The position numbers and the translations under genes were made by a program. DNA of 64,000 nt from S015-6 sp964479535 (GTDB lineage: Bacteria; Desulfobacterota; DSWW01): NCBI GenBank assembly GCA_964479535.1, contig CAYZMM010000002.1, positions 310,001-374,000 on the forward strand, written 5' to 3'. Below, one piece after another: positions 57,058-64,000 of the stretch. The first letter of the stretch is position 1. The number at the start of each line of letters is the position of its first letter. Under the pieces are notes generated by a model. That model saw nothing but the letters and a program-made list of their open reading frames with translations, was not told the origin of the DNA and ran no database searches.

Positions 57058-58170
57058 ATGGAGCTGAAATCCGTGGCAAGAAAATCCCCGGGGGACGGAG
57101 CTGCGGCCTGGAAGGGCTTCGAGGCCCTTCTGGCCGTGGCGGCTCTTCCCCCTTTCTTCGTCCTCTACGGAAAGGAGCGATACTTCATCCGTGAGGCCGT
57201 GGCCCGGCTGAAGCCGAGGATCGTACCCTCTCCGGACATGGACGACCTGCTCTTCCGTTCGGTGAGTGCCTCGGAATGGACCGGCGTCGAGATTGCAGAC
57301 CTTGCCCGCAGCGCCCCCTTCTTCGACGGCACCCAGCTGATCGTGGTCCGGGATTCGGACAAGCTGAAGGAGGAGGACCAGAAGGGGCTCCTCGACTATG
57401 CAAGGGACCCGGCGCCGTTTACTCACGTGGTTCTGCTCGCAGGCGAGGAGGCCCCGAAGGGCTCCCTCTTCTCCTATCTGAAGAGTCGTCATCCGGACAG
57501 CTGGCTTGCCTTCCAGGGGCTCAAGCGTGCCGCCTGTTCGGAGTGGGTTCGGAGGATGGCGAAGGAAAAGGGGCTGGCCCCGTACCTGACCCCGGAGATC
57601 CTGGAGGGCCTGGTGGAGACGGGCCAGGTCAGCCTGGGGACCCTGGAGAGACAGCTCTCCATCCTCGCCCTGTACGTTCAGGGCCTGGACAGGAGCCGGA
57701 TATCGGAGGACCTTCCCTTCGGAATGCCGGAGATCGCCCTTCAGCAATCTTATCGGTTTACGGACCCGCTGCTGCAGGGGGAACTCGGCCAGGCCCTGGA
57801 GATCCTGGACCGTCTGGTGGGACAGGGCGTCTCTCCCCTGGTGCTTCTCTCGCGAATCGCCTGGGAGATGCGGAAGATCTGGCGGATCAAGGACGAGCTG
57901 GACAAGGGGCCGCTCTCCGACGCCTTCCTGAGGGCGATTCGGGTCCAACCCTTCAAGAAGGCGGTCTACGTCTCGGTGGCAGGGCGGCTTTCCTGGGAGG
58001 TCCTCGGCGGGATCCTGGTCTCGGTGACCGAGACCGAAGGGAAGCTCAAAGGGAGCCGGCTCGATCCGCAGTTCCATCTGGAGGAGCTCTGCGGGCGGAT
58101 CGGCCGGTTGGTTGCAGCAGGGCCGGCCGAAGGGCTCAGGCGCTCGGGGGGGCGGTCAGGAAGGAATTGA
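57058..58170 (+). CDS. holA: DNA polymerase III delta subunit
   Basis: A 370-residue clamp-loader subunit that opens the beta clamp. FFVLYGKERYFIREAVARLKPRI is the N-terminal HolA start. LIVVRDSDKLKEED, the GLVETGQVSLGTLERQLSILALYV domain II region and LSRIAWEMRKIWRIKDELDKG (domain III) are recognisable. The gene begins after the lptE stop with GGGCAGATGGAG context. Its last 35 bases overlap the 3' end of the convergent rpsT gene. Confidence 0.92.
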   Translation: MELKSVARKSPGDGAAAWKGFEALLAVAALPPFFVLYGKERYFIREAVARLKPRIVPSPDMDDLLFRSVSASEWTGVEIADLARSAPFFDGTQLIVVRDSDKLKEEDQKGLLDYARDPAPFTHVVLLAGEEAPKGSLFSYLKSRHPDSWLAFQGLKRAACSEWVRRMAKEKGLAPYLTPEILEGLVETGQVSLGTLERQLSILALYVQGLDRSRISEDLPFGMPEIALQQSYRFTDPLLQGELGQALEILDRLVGQGVSPLVLLSRIAWEMRKIWRIKDELDKGPLSDAFLRAIRVQPFKKAVYVSVAGRLSWEVLGGILVSVTETEGKLKGSRLDPQFHLEELCGRIGRLVAAGPAEGLRRSGGRSGRN

Positions 58171-58417
58171 CCTTGCGCCGTATCTGAGAGACATGGCGGG
58201 CGGCCTTGTTCTTGTGGATGACGCCCTTGGATGCGGCCTTGTCGACGATGGAAATGGTCTTGTCGAGAAGTCCCTTCAGTTCTTCGGTGTTCTGGGCCTC
58301 GAGGGTCTGTTCGAACCTCTTCAGCGTGGATCGAAGGGTGGTCCGTATGTGTCGATTCCGGATTCGCTTCCTCTCGTTCTGGCGAATCCTCTTCTTCGCT
58401 GACTTGTGATGCGCCAA
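58136..58417 (-). CDS. rpsT: 30S ribosomal protein S20
   Basis: A 93-residue protein of the small subunit that binds 16S rRNA near the 5' domain. After the start the sequence is AHHKSAKKRIRQNERKRIRNRHIRT, the standard S20 opening, followed by AASKGVIHKNKAARHVSQIRRKVN near the end. The start codon is TTG, preceded by GGAG; no ATG is available. A non-ATG start is also common for rpsT, where it lowers expression and helps autogenous control. It converges on holA with a 35-base overlap. Confidence 0.96.
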   Translation of the reverse strand: MAHHKSAKKRIRQNERKRIRNRHIRTTLRSTLKRFEQTLEAQNTEELKGLLDKTISIVDKAASKGVIHKNKAARHVSQIRRKVNSFLTAPPSA

Positions 58418-58494
58418 GATCCGACTCCCTGTCTCCGTCTTGCCCCGGAGGGCGGTCTGTTGGACTGCAAGGGCTTGATTTTCAATAACGAACC

Positions 58495-58524
58495 ATATTA
58501 GCTGATTTCGTGAACGCTTGTCAA
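58495..58524 (-). promoter_or_regulatory. Sigma70 promoter for rpsT
   Basis: On the - strand: perfect TTGACA, 18 bases, TAATAT, about 75 bases before the TTG start. The strongest promoter in the window by consensus, as expected for a ribosomal protein gene. Confidence 0.7.
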
Positions 58525-58570
58525 CGTCTGTCTCCACCGCACCTCAAACCAGGAACCGGGAACTCGAGCG

Positions 58571-59353
58571 ATGACGAATTCAAGGGTCTTGCGGGCCATC
58601 GAAAAGGTCATGGTCAAGGGCAAGCGGACCGTGCAGCAGGGGATCGGTCTGACCGGCTACCAGCTGGTCAAGGCCTCCACGTGCGAGGGCCCCTACCAGA
58701 GGATACACGTTGGAACAAGATACGCTCCCTGGAAGGAGGATCGCCCCTTCAGGGAGACGTATGAGAGGATGCAGGACCATTCTCTCGTGGACATACACAG
58801 GTGCTACGAGCTGTGGTCCCTCGTGGAGCAGAGTTCCAAGCTGCCCGAGGGCGCGCTGCTGGAGGTGGGTGTCTGGAAGGGAGGAACCGGGGCCCTGATC
58901 GCCCGGCAGGCGGAACGCTGCGGAATCAAGGATAAGACCTACCTGTGCGATACCTTTGCGGGGGTCGTCAAGACCGGGCCGAGGGACGCAGGCTACGCCG
59001 ACGGTGAGCATGACGATACGTCCCTCGAGATCGTGGAGGCGCTGCTCAGGCGTGACCTCCGTCTCTCCAATGTAGAGATCCTGCAGGGGGTCTTTCCCGA
59101 GGAGACGGGTAGGCTCGTGGAGGGAGAGACGTTCCGTTTCTGTCACATCGACGTGGACGTGTATCAATCGGCCAGGGACGTGCTCGCGTGGATCTGGGAG
59201 AGAGTGGTGGTGGGGGGAATCGTCGTCTATGACGACTACGGTTTCGAGAGGACCGTGGGGATCACCCGGCACGTGGAGGAGGTGAAGGGCGAGGACGACC
59301 GGGTGCTCATCTACAACCTGAACGGACACGGAATCCTCATCAAGACCCGATAG
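58571..59353 (+). CDS. TylF/MycF-like O-methyltransferase
   Basis: A 260-residue SAM-dependent methyltransferase. LLEVGVWKGGTGALIARQAE (about residues 96-115) is the SAM motif. YLCDTFAGVVKTG, FRFCHIDVDVYQSARDVLAWIWERVVVGGIVVYDDYGF and GITRHVEEV are the TylF blocks that hold the metal and catalytic residues. Macrocin-type enzymes methylate a sugar hydroxyl. Outside antibiotic clusters they occur in glycan and lipid-saccharide loci, so a surface sugar is the likely substrate here. The gene is divergent from rpsT. Confidence 0.88.
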   Translation: MTNSRVLRAIEKVMVKGKRTVQQGIGLTGYQLVKASTCEGPYQRIHVGTRYAPWKEDRPFRETYERMQDHSLVDIHRCYELWSLVEQSSKLPEGALLEVGVWKGGTGALIARQAERCGIKDKTYLCDTFAGVVKTGPRDAGYADGEHDDTSLEIVEALLRRDLRLSNVEILQGVFPEETGRLVEGETFRFCHIDVDVYQSARDVLAWIWERVVVGGIVVYDDYGFERTVGITRHVEEVKGEDDRVLIYNLNGHGILIKTR

Positions 59354-59365
59354 GCGAGCGGAGCG

Positions 59366-60577
59366 TCAAGGCCTGAAAAGGGGTCCCAGGTGCTCCCAGC
59401 ACGCAGCAAGAGGCACGTTCCGGCACACGGGATCCGAGCAGGGTCGGTAGTAGCACGGATTGCACGCCAGATCCCTGTGGAGGATCGCCTTGGTCGTGCC
59501 GTCCAGGGGACTCGACTCCATGGCGATTCCCTTCAGGATCTCCCTCTTTGCGTAAGGCTTGCCCGTGTAGGGTCTCCATTTCGTGTGCTCGCCCATGGTG
59601 TAGAGGGTCAACGAGGATTTCGGCATGGAGAGCAGGTGGCTTTGCCCGCCGTCGTATCCGATGTAGCCCCTGCAGCGGTCGTCCAGAAGAAGGGAAAGAT
59701 ACTCGAACAGGCTGTGGTTCGTTAGCACCCAGAAGACCTTCTCGTTTTTCACCTTCTCCTTGAGCCGATTCAAGGCGGCCTTGGAGTCGTCGTCGATGAC
59801 CACCATCGGCACCTCCGAGTGATTCAGGAAGTCGACGACGCACCCGTCGTGAAGAAGCCGATCCTCCTTGCCTCCCGCATGAAAGAGCACGAATCCTTCC
59901 CGGGGAAGATCGAGGGGAGGCTCCATGGGCTCCGCGAGGAAATTCAGGGCATCCGCACGGGGTACGAACGAGAAGGAGGGGTCGAAGGTGCGAAGGGCCT
60001 GATCGTACTGGGCGACAGGCGACGGTCCCGGATCCGTGACGAGGTAGTGCCGAAAGAGCAGAACGTTCAGGAAGGGGACCAGGAAGTGGCCCAGGAACGG
60101 GGTTGCCAGGAACCGGGCCTTCGTGTCCGCCTCGAGGATGAAGCGGCGGCGGATCGGCGACAGATCCTGAAGGAGCAACAGATCGTAATCGGGGGTGCCG
60201 CCCTTCATACGACGGCGGAGGAGTTCCAGGGGAAAGAGCGTGTTGAACAGGAGGATGCCGCGAAGGAAATCGGAAAAGGAGTCCTCCCGGTAGAAGGCGG
60301 GGTCGTCGAAGACGAGCGTATTCAGGCCGGCCTTCCGGAGGACGAAATCGTTGTAAGGGGAACTGAATACGGACAGCTCGTATTTCCGGTGCATCTCGAG
60401 AAACAGGGGCAGGCAGACAAAAGCATCGCCGATGCGGTCGGCCCGGAATGCGGCTACCCGTCGTATCTCCGATTCCTTTGCGGGCCTGAGGCGTTCCATG
60501 ATGCGTGCGTCCAGGGAACGAACCCAATCGAAATAGGCGCCCAGGTGGAGCCTTCTCTGCCCGAAACGTATCGCCAT
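59366..60577 (-). CDS. Glycosyltransferase family 9 (heptosyltransferase-like)
   Basis: A 403-residue GT-B enzyme. IRRVAAFRADRIGDAFVCLPLFLEM is the nucleotide-sugar-free N-terminal block of heptosyltransferases. The donor-side region contains GFVLFHAGGKEDRLL and YLSLLLDDRCRGYIGYDGGQSHLLSMPKSSLTLY, which correspond to the D(G/S)G-H signature that contacts the donor. A four-cysteine tail (CNPCYYRPCSDPVC) recurs in members of this family. It probably adds a heptose or hexose to the LPS core. It converges with the methyltransferase gene 12 bases away. Confidence 0.87.
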   Translation of the reverse strand: MAIRFGQRRLHLGAYFDWVRSLDARIMERLRPAKESEIRRVAAFRADRIGDAFVCLPLFLEMHRKYELSVFSSPYNDFVLRKAGLNTLVFDDPAFYREDSFSDFLRGILLFNTLFPLELLRRRMKGGTPDYDLLLLQDLSPIRRRFILEADTKARFLATPFLGHFLVPFLNVLLFRHYLVTDPGPSPVAQYDQALRTFDPSFSFVPRADALNFLAEPMEPPLDLPREGFVLFHAGGKEDRLLHDGCVVDFLNHSEVPMVVIDDDSKAALNRLKEKVKNEKVFWVLTNHSLFEYLSLLLDDRCRGYIGYDGGQSHLLSMPKSSLTLYTMGEHTKWRPYTGKPYAKREILKGIAMESSPLDGTTKAILHRDLACNPCYYRPCSDPVCRNVPLAACWEHLGPLFRP

Positions 60578-60779
60578 GTTCGTTCCTTCGGACGGCCCGG
60601 ATCACCGGACAGGAGCGCATGGATGCTCTTGCCGCCATGTTACCTCAGACCCGTTGACCGAGGCAAAACCGTGCAACCACATGGCCGGGACAGGACGTTC
60701 GGCTTGTCTCTGCTGAATTCCGTGTGATAGATTTCCCCGACTTCCTCTTCTTCCTCGACCATGGGGGCGTGCAGCGACG

Positions 60780-62330
60780 ATGCGCGAGGGCGGTTCCATT
60801 GCGCGACCGGCGGGTACGGTCGCCTTCTTCACCTTCCTGAGCAGGATTCTGGGCCTCGTCCGGGACATGGTGGTGGCCTTTTCTTTCGGCGCCGCAACGC
60901 ATGCGGACGCTTTCTTCGTCGCTTTTCGAATCCCGAACATGCTGCGCAGGATGGTCGCCGAGGGGGCGCTGACCGCCTCCTTCCTGCCCGTGTACGTGGA
61001 TCACCTGGAGAGCCGGGATCCGCGGGAAGCGGAGAAAGTGGTCAACGTCGTCTTCACGATTCTCGTGCTGGTTCTTGCACTCATTACCCTGTTCGGCGTA
61101 ACGCTTTCCCCTTGGATCATCCGGGTCTTCGCGCCCGGGTTTCTGAGCGTTCCGGAAAAGTTCGCCCTGGCCGTCTCCCTGAACCGGATCGTCTTCCCCT
61201 ACATCTTCTTCGTTTCCCTCGTGGCTCTGTGCATGGGCATTCTCAATGCGAAGCGACACTTCGCCGCGCCTGCCGCCTCGCCCATTCTGTTGAATGTGTT
61301 CATGATCCTCGGGGCCCTCTGGTTTTCCCGTTATTTCGATCCGCCCATCTTCGGGCTCGCCTTCGGAGTGGTCGTAGGCGGCCTGTTCCAGCTTCTCCTC
61401 CAGCTTCCGGCCCTGGCGTCGAAGGGAGTGCGTTTCCGACCCAGCCTGTCTTTCCGGCATCCTGCTGTGAGGCGGATCGGGCTTCTCTTTCTGCCTGCGG
61501 CTTTCGGTGCAGCCGTCTACCAGCTCAACATCTTCGTCAGCAACCTGCTCGCCTCCTTTCTGCCCGAAGGGAGTATTTCGTATCTGTGGTATGCGAGCCG
61601 CCTTCTCGAATTTCCCCTCGGCGTATTCGGGGTGGCCCTTGCGACCGCCGCCTTTCCGAGTCTGAGCCAGCTATCCTCGAGGCAGGATACGTCCAGGTAT
61701 CTTCAGATCTTCGAGGACACCCTCGGGTTGATCACCGTCGTCACGGTCCCCGCCATGGTGGGCCTGATCGTTTTGCGCCTGCCGATCGTGGAGGTGCTCT
61801 TCCAGCGGGGCGCCTTCGACGCGGTGACCACCCTCCGGACGGCGGATGCCCTCCTTTACTACTGCCTCGGTCTGTGGCCGATCGCTGTGAGCCGGATCGT
61901 GGTCTCGGCGTTTCATTCGGTTCAGGACACCCGGACGCCGGTCAAGCTCTCTTTCATCGCTTTTGTGGCGAATGTGATCCTCTCCCTCGTCCTCATGCGC
62001 CCCATGCTCCACTCCGGGCTGGCCCTGGCGAACAGCCTCTCGGCCATGCTGAACGGGGCGCTTCTCTTCTACTGCTTCCGGGAGAGGATGGGCGTGTGGG
62101 GTCTCGGATGGGTCGGAAGCACAGGGGTGAAGGTAGTGATCGCCTCCGGGATCATGGGGGCCGCCCTGTGGGCGCTCGAGCCGGCCCTCGGGTGGAACGA
62201 GGCCTGCCCGTTCCTCTTGAAGTGTCTTCGACTGGCCCTCTGGATCGCTGCCGGAGGGGGCGTCTATGCCCTGTGCTGTGCCGCGCTGAGGGTCAGAGAG
62301 TTCCGCACCATCAGGCGTGCACTTCAATAG
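60780..62330 (+). CDS. murJ: Lipid II flippase MurJ
   Basis: Moves lipid-linked peptidoglycan precursors across the inner membrane. The 516-residue polytopic protein has 14 predicted helices and the family blocks VAFFTFLSRILGLVRDMVVAFSFGAATHADAFFVAFRIPNMLRRMVAEGALTASFLPVYVDHL and PLGVFGVALATAAFPSLSQL, including the conserved Arg-rich central cavity region (RIPNMLRR). MurJ rather than a Wzx flippase is indicated by the FRIPNMLRRMVAEGA signature. It overlaps the 3' end of the convergent GH20-like gene by seven bases. Confidence 0.95.
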   Translation: MREGGSIARPAGTVAFFTFLSRILGLVRDMVVAFSFGAATHADAFFVAFRIPNMLRRMVAEGALTASFLPVYVDHLESRDPREAEKVVNVVFTILVLVLALITLFGVTLSPWIIRVFAPGFLSVPEKFALAVSLNRIVFPYIFFVSLVALCMGILNAKRHFAAPAASPILLNVFMILGALWFSRYFDPPIFGLAFGVVVGGLFQLLLQLPALASKGVRFRPSLSFRHPAVRRIGLLFLPAAFGAAVYQLNIFVSNLLASFLPEGSISYLWYASRLLEFPLGVFGVALATAAFPSLSQLSSRQDTSRYLQIFEDTLGLITVVTVPAMVGLIVLRLPIVEVLFQRGAFDAVTTLRTADALLYYCLGLWPIAVSRIVVSAFHSVQDTRTPVKLSFIAFVANVILSLVLMRPMLHSGLALANSLSAMLNGALLFYCFRERMGVWGLGWVGSTGVKVVIASGIMGAALWALEPALGWNEACPFLLKCLRLALWIAAGGGVYALCCAALRVREFRTIRRALQ

Positions 62331-63991
62331 TAGATGGAGGCGTTCCAGAACTTGTGGGCATCCGTCCGGATGTGGTTGTGGAGAAGGTAGTCGAAGGCCT
62401 CCGCCCTGAGCGTGGTTCCCGACTGGTTCCAGAAGACACCGATGAATCCCTGCTTGAGCGGACTCGGGTTCGCAAACCAGCGCTGGAAGTCCGGGGTCCA
62501 TCCGTTCTCCAGGAAGGCCTGTGAAACCTCCAGCCCCTTGGAGGCGATATCGTCGATCTTCGTGTAGACGTCGTCCGGAATGAAGGTGCGGTAGTCCCAG
62601 ACAGCCACGTGCATGTTCGGATAGCTGGCGTAATGGTTGATGTAGTCGGGCGTAATGGTCCAGATGTCGTGCCATATCATGGTGCGGACGTTGTTGTTGC
62701 TGAGCAGCGTGTAGGTCTCGTTGACCCAGTGGCGATGCATCTCCCCGCTTCGTGGGCCGAAGGTTATGTCCTCGTCCATGCCGATGTGAACGTACTGAAG
62801 GGGCTGCACCGGCGCGAAAGCGTCGACGATGTCCTGCAGAACATCCTTGTAGACAACCAGATTCGCCGCGTCTTGGGCCAGCATGTATTCTTCCGTGTAC
62901 TCCACCGGACTCTCCGTCGTGCCGATCCATCCGTTGGAGGACGAAGAGCCGGTGAGGAAGGGGATGACCTCGAGCCCATAGTCGTTCGCCTCGGTGACCA
63001 GGTCCATCAGCTCACTCACCTCGATGGCGGTGTTCTGCGGTTCCGGAAGGCTTTCCCACCTCACGATGTCCGCCAGGGAGAAGAGGACGGTGTTGAACCG
63101 CAATTCGCTCAAATGACGGAGATAATCCCGGGCTACGTCCAGATTGATGGGGATGTCCGTGTACTTGTAAGGGTCTTGATGGCCATCCCCGTCGTTGTCG
63201 GAAGGGACGTGATAGAACATGAGAAGGAGGATGAACATGCGCCTGGCTGCATCCGGGGAATCGGTGACCCGCCTCGAGGGGAGCGGATCGGCCGGCGACT
63301 TCAGCGCTTCTCCCCGGATCAGCTGCTTCAGTGCCTGTGACCCGTGAAGAACTCCCCTGTCGCCCTGACCGGCTACGAGGATGTTCGTCCCCGTGATCTC
63401 GAAGGCGTAGTTCTCTTCCGGATGGGGCCCTCCCGCAGGGACCGCAAGCCCGAGCTGACCCGCGAGGGCCTGTACGCCGGGGTTGGAGGCCTCCGTTCCG
63501 ATCACGATGGCGTTGTCGAGGACCGTCTCGGCCGTGTACGGCTCCACGGTCAACTGCAGGCCGAGGGATTCCTCGATCTGGGCCCGCAGGAGCTCTCCCG
63601 CCGTTTGGTCGGTGGAGGTCGGGACCTCGGGGAGGATGACCCTCGTCTCCTCGGTCACGGCGAAGGGGTCGGTGAACGTCTCCAGCTCTTCTTTGGGTGG
63701 AGGGTAGATCGGGGTTTCGGCGCAAAGGCGGTAAACGCAGTAGTACTCGGCCGCACATTCCGAAGACGCCCTTTCGCAGCATTCCCCGGGAAGGTTCCCG
63801 TCGGGCCGAACGCACATGTAGTCGGTGCACTCGAGGCCGGCCCGGCATGCCTTGAGCGGGTTGTTCAGTTCGCAGTACCCGCACACATCGACTCCGTACT
63901 CGGCGCATGCGAGCAAGGAGAGGGAGAGCGCCAGAGCAAGGAGCACGCTCCCCACCCTCACGGTTCTTCTGGAGTTGGGGCGGTCGATCAT
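62324..63991 (-). CDS. GH20-like glycoside hydrolase lipoprotein with cysteine-rich N-terminus
   Basis: A 555-residue secreted protein. VLLALALSLSLLACAE is a lipoprotein signal with Cys28 or so as anchor. A 60-residue cysteine-rich segment follows (12 cysteines, CGYCELNNPLKACRAGLECT ... CCERASSECAAEYYCVYRLC). Residues 105-235 resemble the non-catalytic GH20b domain (LQLTVEPYTAETVLDNAIVIGTEASN). The TIM barrel has YLRHLSELRFNTVLFSLADIV and a YVHIGMDED motif matching the hexosaminidase HxGxDE site (Asp-Glu pair). It may release N-acetylhexosamine from glycans. The cysteine module and lipoprotein form are unusual. The family call is tentative. Confidence 0.68.
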   Translation of the reverse strand: MIDRPNSRRTVRVGSVLLALALSLSLLACAEYGVDVCGYCELNNPLKACRAGLECTDYMCVRPDGNLPGECCERASSECAAEYYCVYRLCAETPIYPPPKEELETFTDPFAVTEETRVILPEVPTSTDQTAGELLRAQIEESLGLQLTVEPYTAETVLDNAIVIGTEASNPGVQALAGQLGLAVPAGGPHPEENYAFEITGTNILVAGQGDRGVLHGSQALKQLIRGEALKSPADPLPSRRVTDSPDAARRMFILLLMFYHVPSDNDGDGHQDPYKYTDIPINLDVARDYLRHLSELRFNTVLFSLADIVRWESLPEPQNTAIEVSELMDLVTEANDYGLEVIPFLTGSSSSNGWIGTTESPVEYTEEYMLAQDAANLVVYKDVLQDIVDAFAPVQPLQYVHIGMDEDITFGPRSGEMHRHWVNETYTLLSNNNVRTMIWHDIWTITPDYINHYASYPNMHVAVWDYRTFIPDDVYTKIDDIASKGLEVSQAFLENGWTPDFQRWFANPSPLKQGFIGVFWNQSGTTLRAEAFDYLLHNHIRTDAHKFWNASIYY

Positions 63992-64000
63992 GGATCCCGC

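Overview
The window is high-GC DNA from a Gram-negative bacterium. LptE, a TlpA-like thioredoxin, lipoproteins, an outer-membrane beta-barrel and a Wza/Wzc-type export system point to a two-membrane cell. TrmFO, PhaR, YjbQ, AmmeMemoRadiSam proteins, B12-binding radical SAM and dispersed small repeats suggest an uncultured member of the Desulfobacterota (former Deltaproteobacteria). That placement is inference from gene content, not from a marker phylogeny.

Layout. 1-20 kb is housekeeping: metG (running off the left edge), a zinc-ribbon protein, a CBS-ACT regulator, a thioredoxin, a LysM protein, then dprA-topA-trmFO on the + strand; a pair of ArsA/Get3-like ATPases, phaR and yjbQ on the - strand; then maf-yggS-proC-yggU-tatA on the + strand, followed by DUF3426 and DUF362 genes. 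Small repeats sit between these genes, including a CTAG-bounded MITE-like family lying exactly on stop codons. 20-30 kb carries a priming glycosyl-phosphate transferase, an unusual EMC3/TMCO1-like membrane protein beside an alkaline-phosphatase-superfamily enzyme, a mevalonate kinase-like gene convergent with an isopentenyl phosphate kinase, and a secreted Memo-AMMECR1 fusion.

30-53.8 kb is a large surface-polysaccharide locus, nearly all on the - strand: beta-barrel, Wza, Wzc-like chain-length protein, GT39, GT2, nucleotidyltransferase, GT4, B12-radical SAM, GT4 and two sugar epimerases, many separated by a few bases or overlapping. Next to it are another GT4, three hexapeptide acyltransferases, a VanZ protein, an O-antigen ligase/polymerase-like protein and a second alkaline-phosphatase-superfamily protein. 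Together these would make a lipid-linked glycan, modify it, polymerise it and export it. 54-64 kb returns to core genes: leuS-lptE-holA, rpsT with a good sigma70 promoter, a TylF-like methyltransferase, a GT9 enzyme, murJ and a GH20-like lipoprotein.

Most notable for follow-up: the mevalonate kinase/isopentenyl phosphate kinase pair, the Memo-AMMECR1 lipoprotein fusion, the asymmetric ArsA pair, the EMC3-like protein with its phosphatase neighbour, the CTAG/stop-codon element, and a hairpin repeat whose arms differ between copies but still pair. No tRNA, rRNA, CRISPR array or intact transposase was seen.
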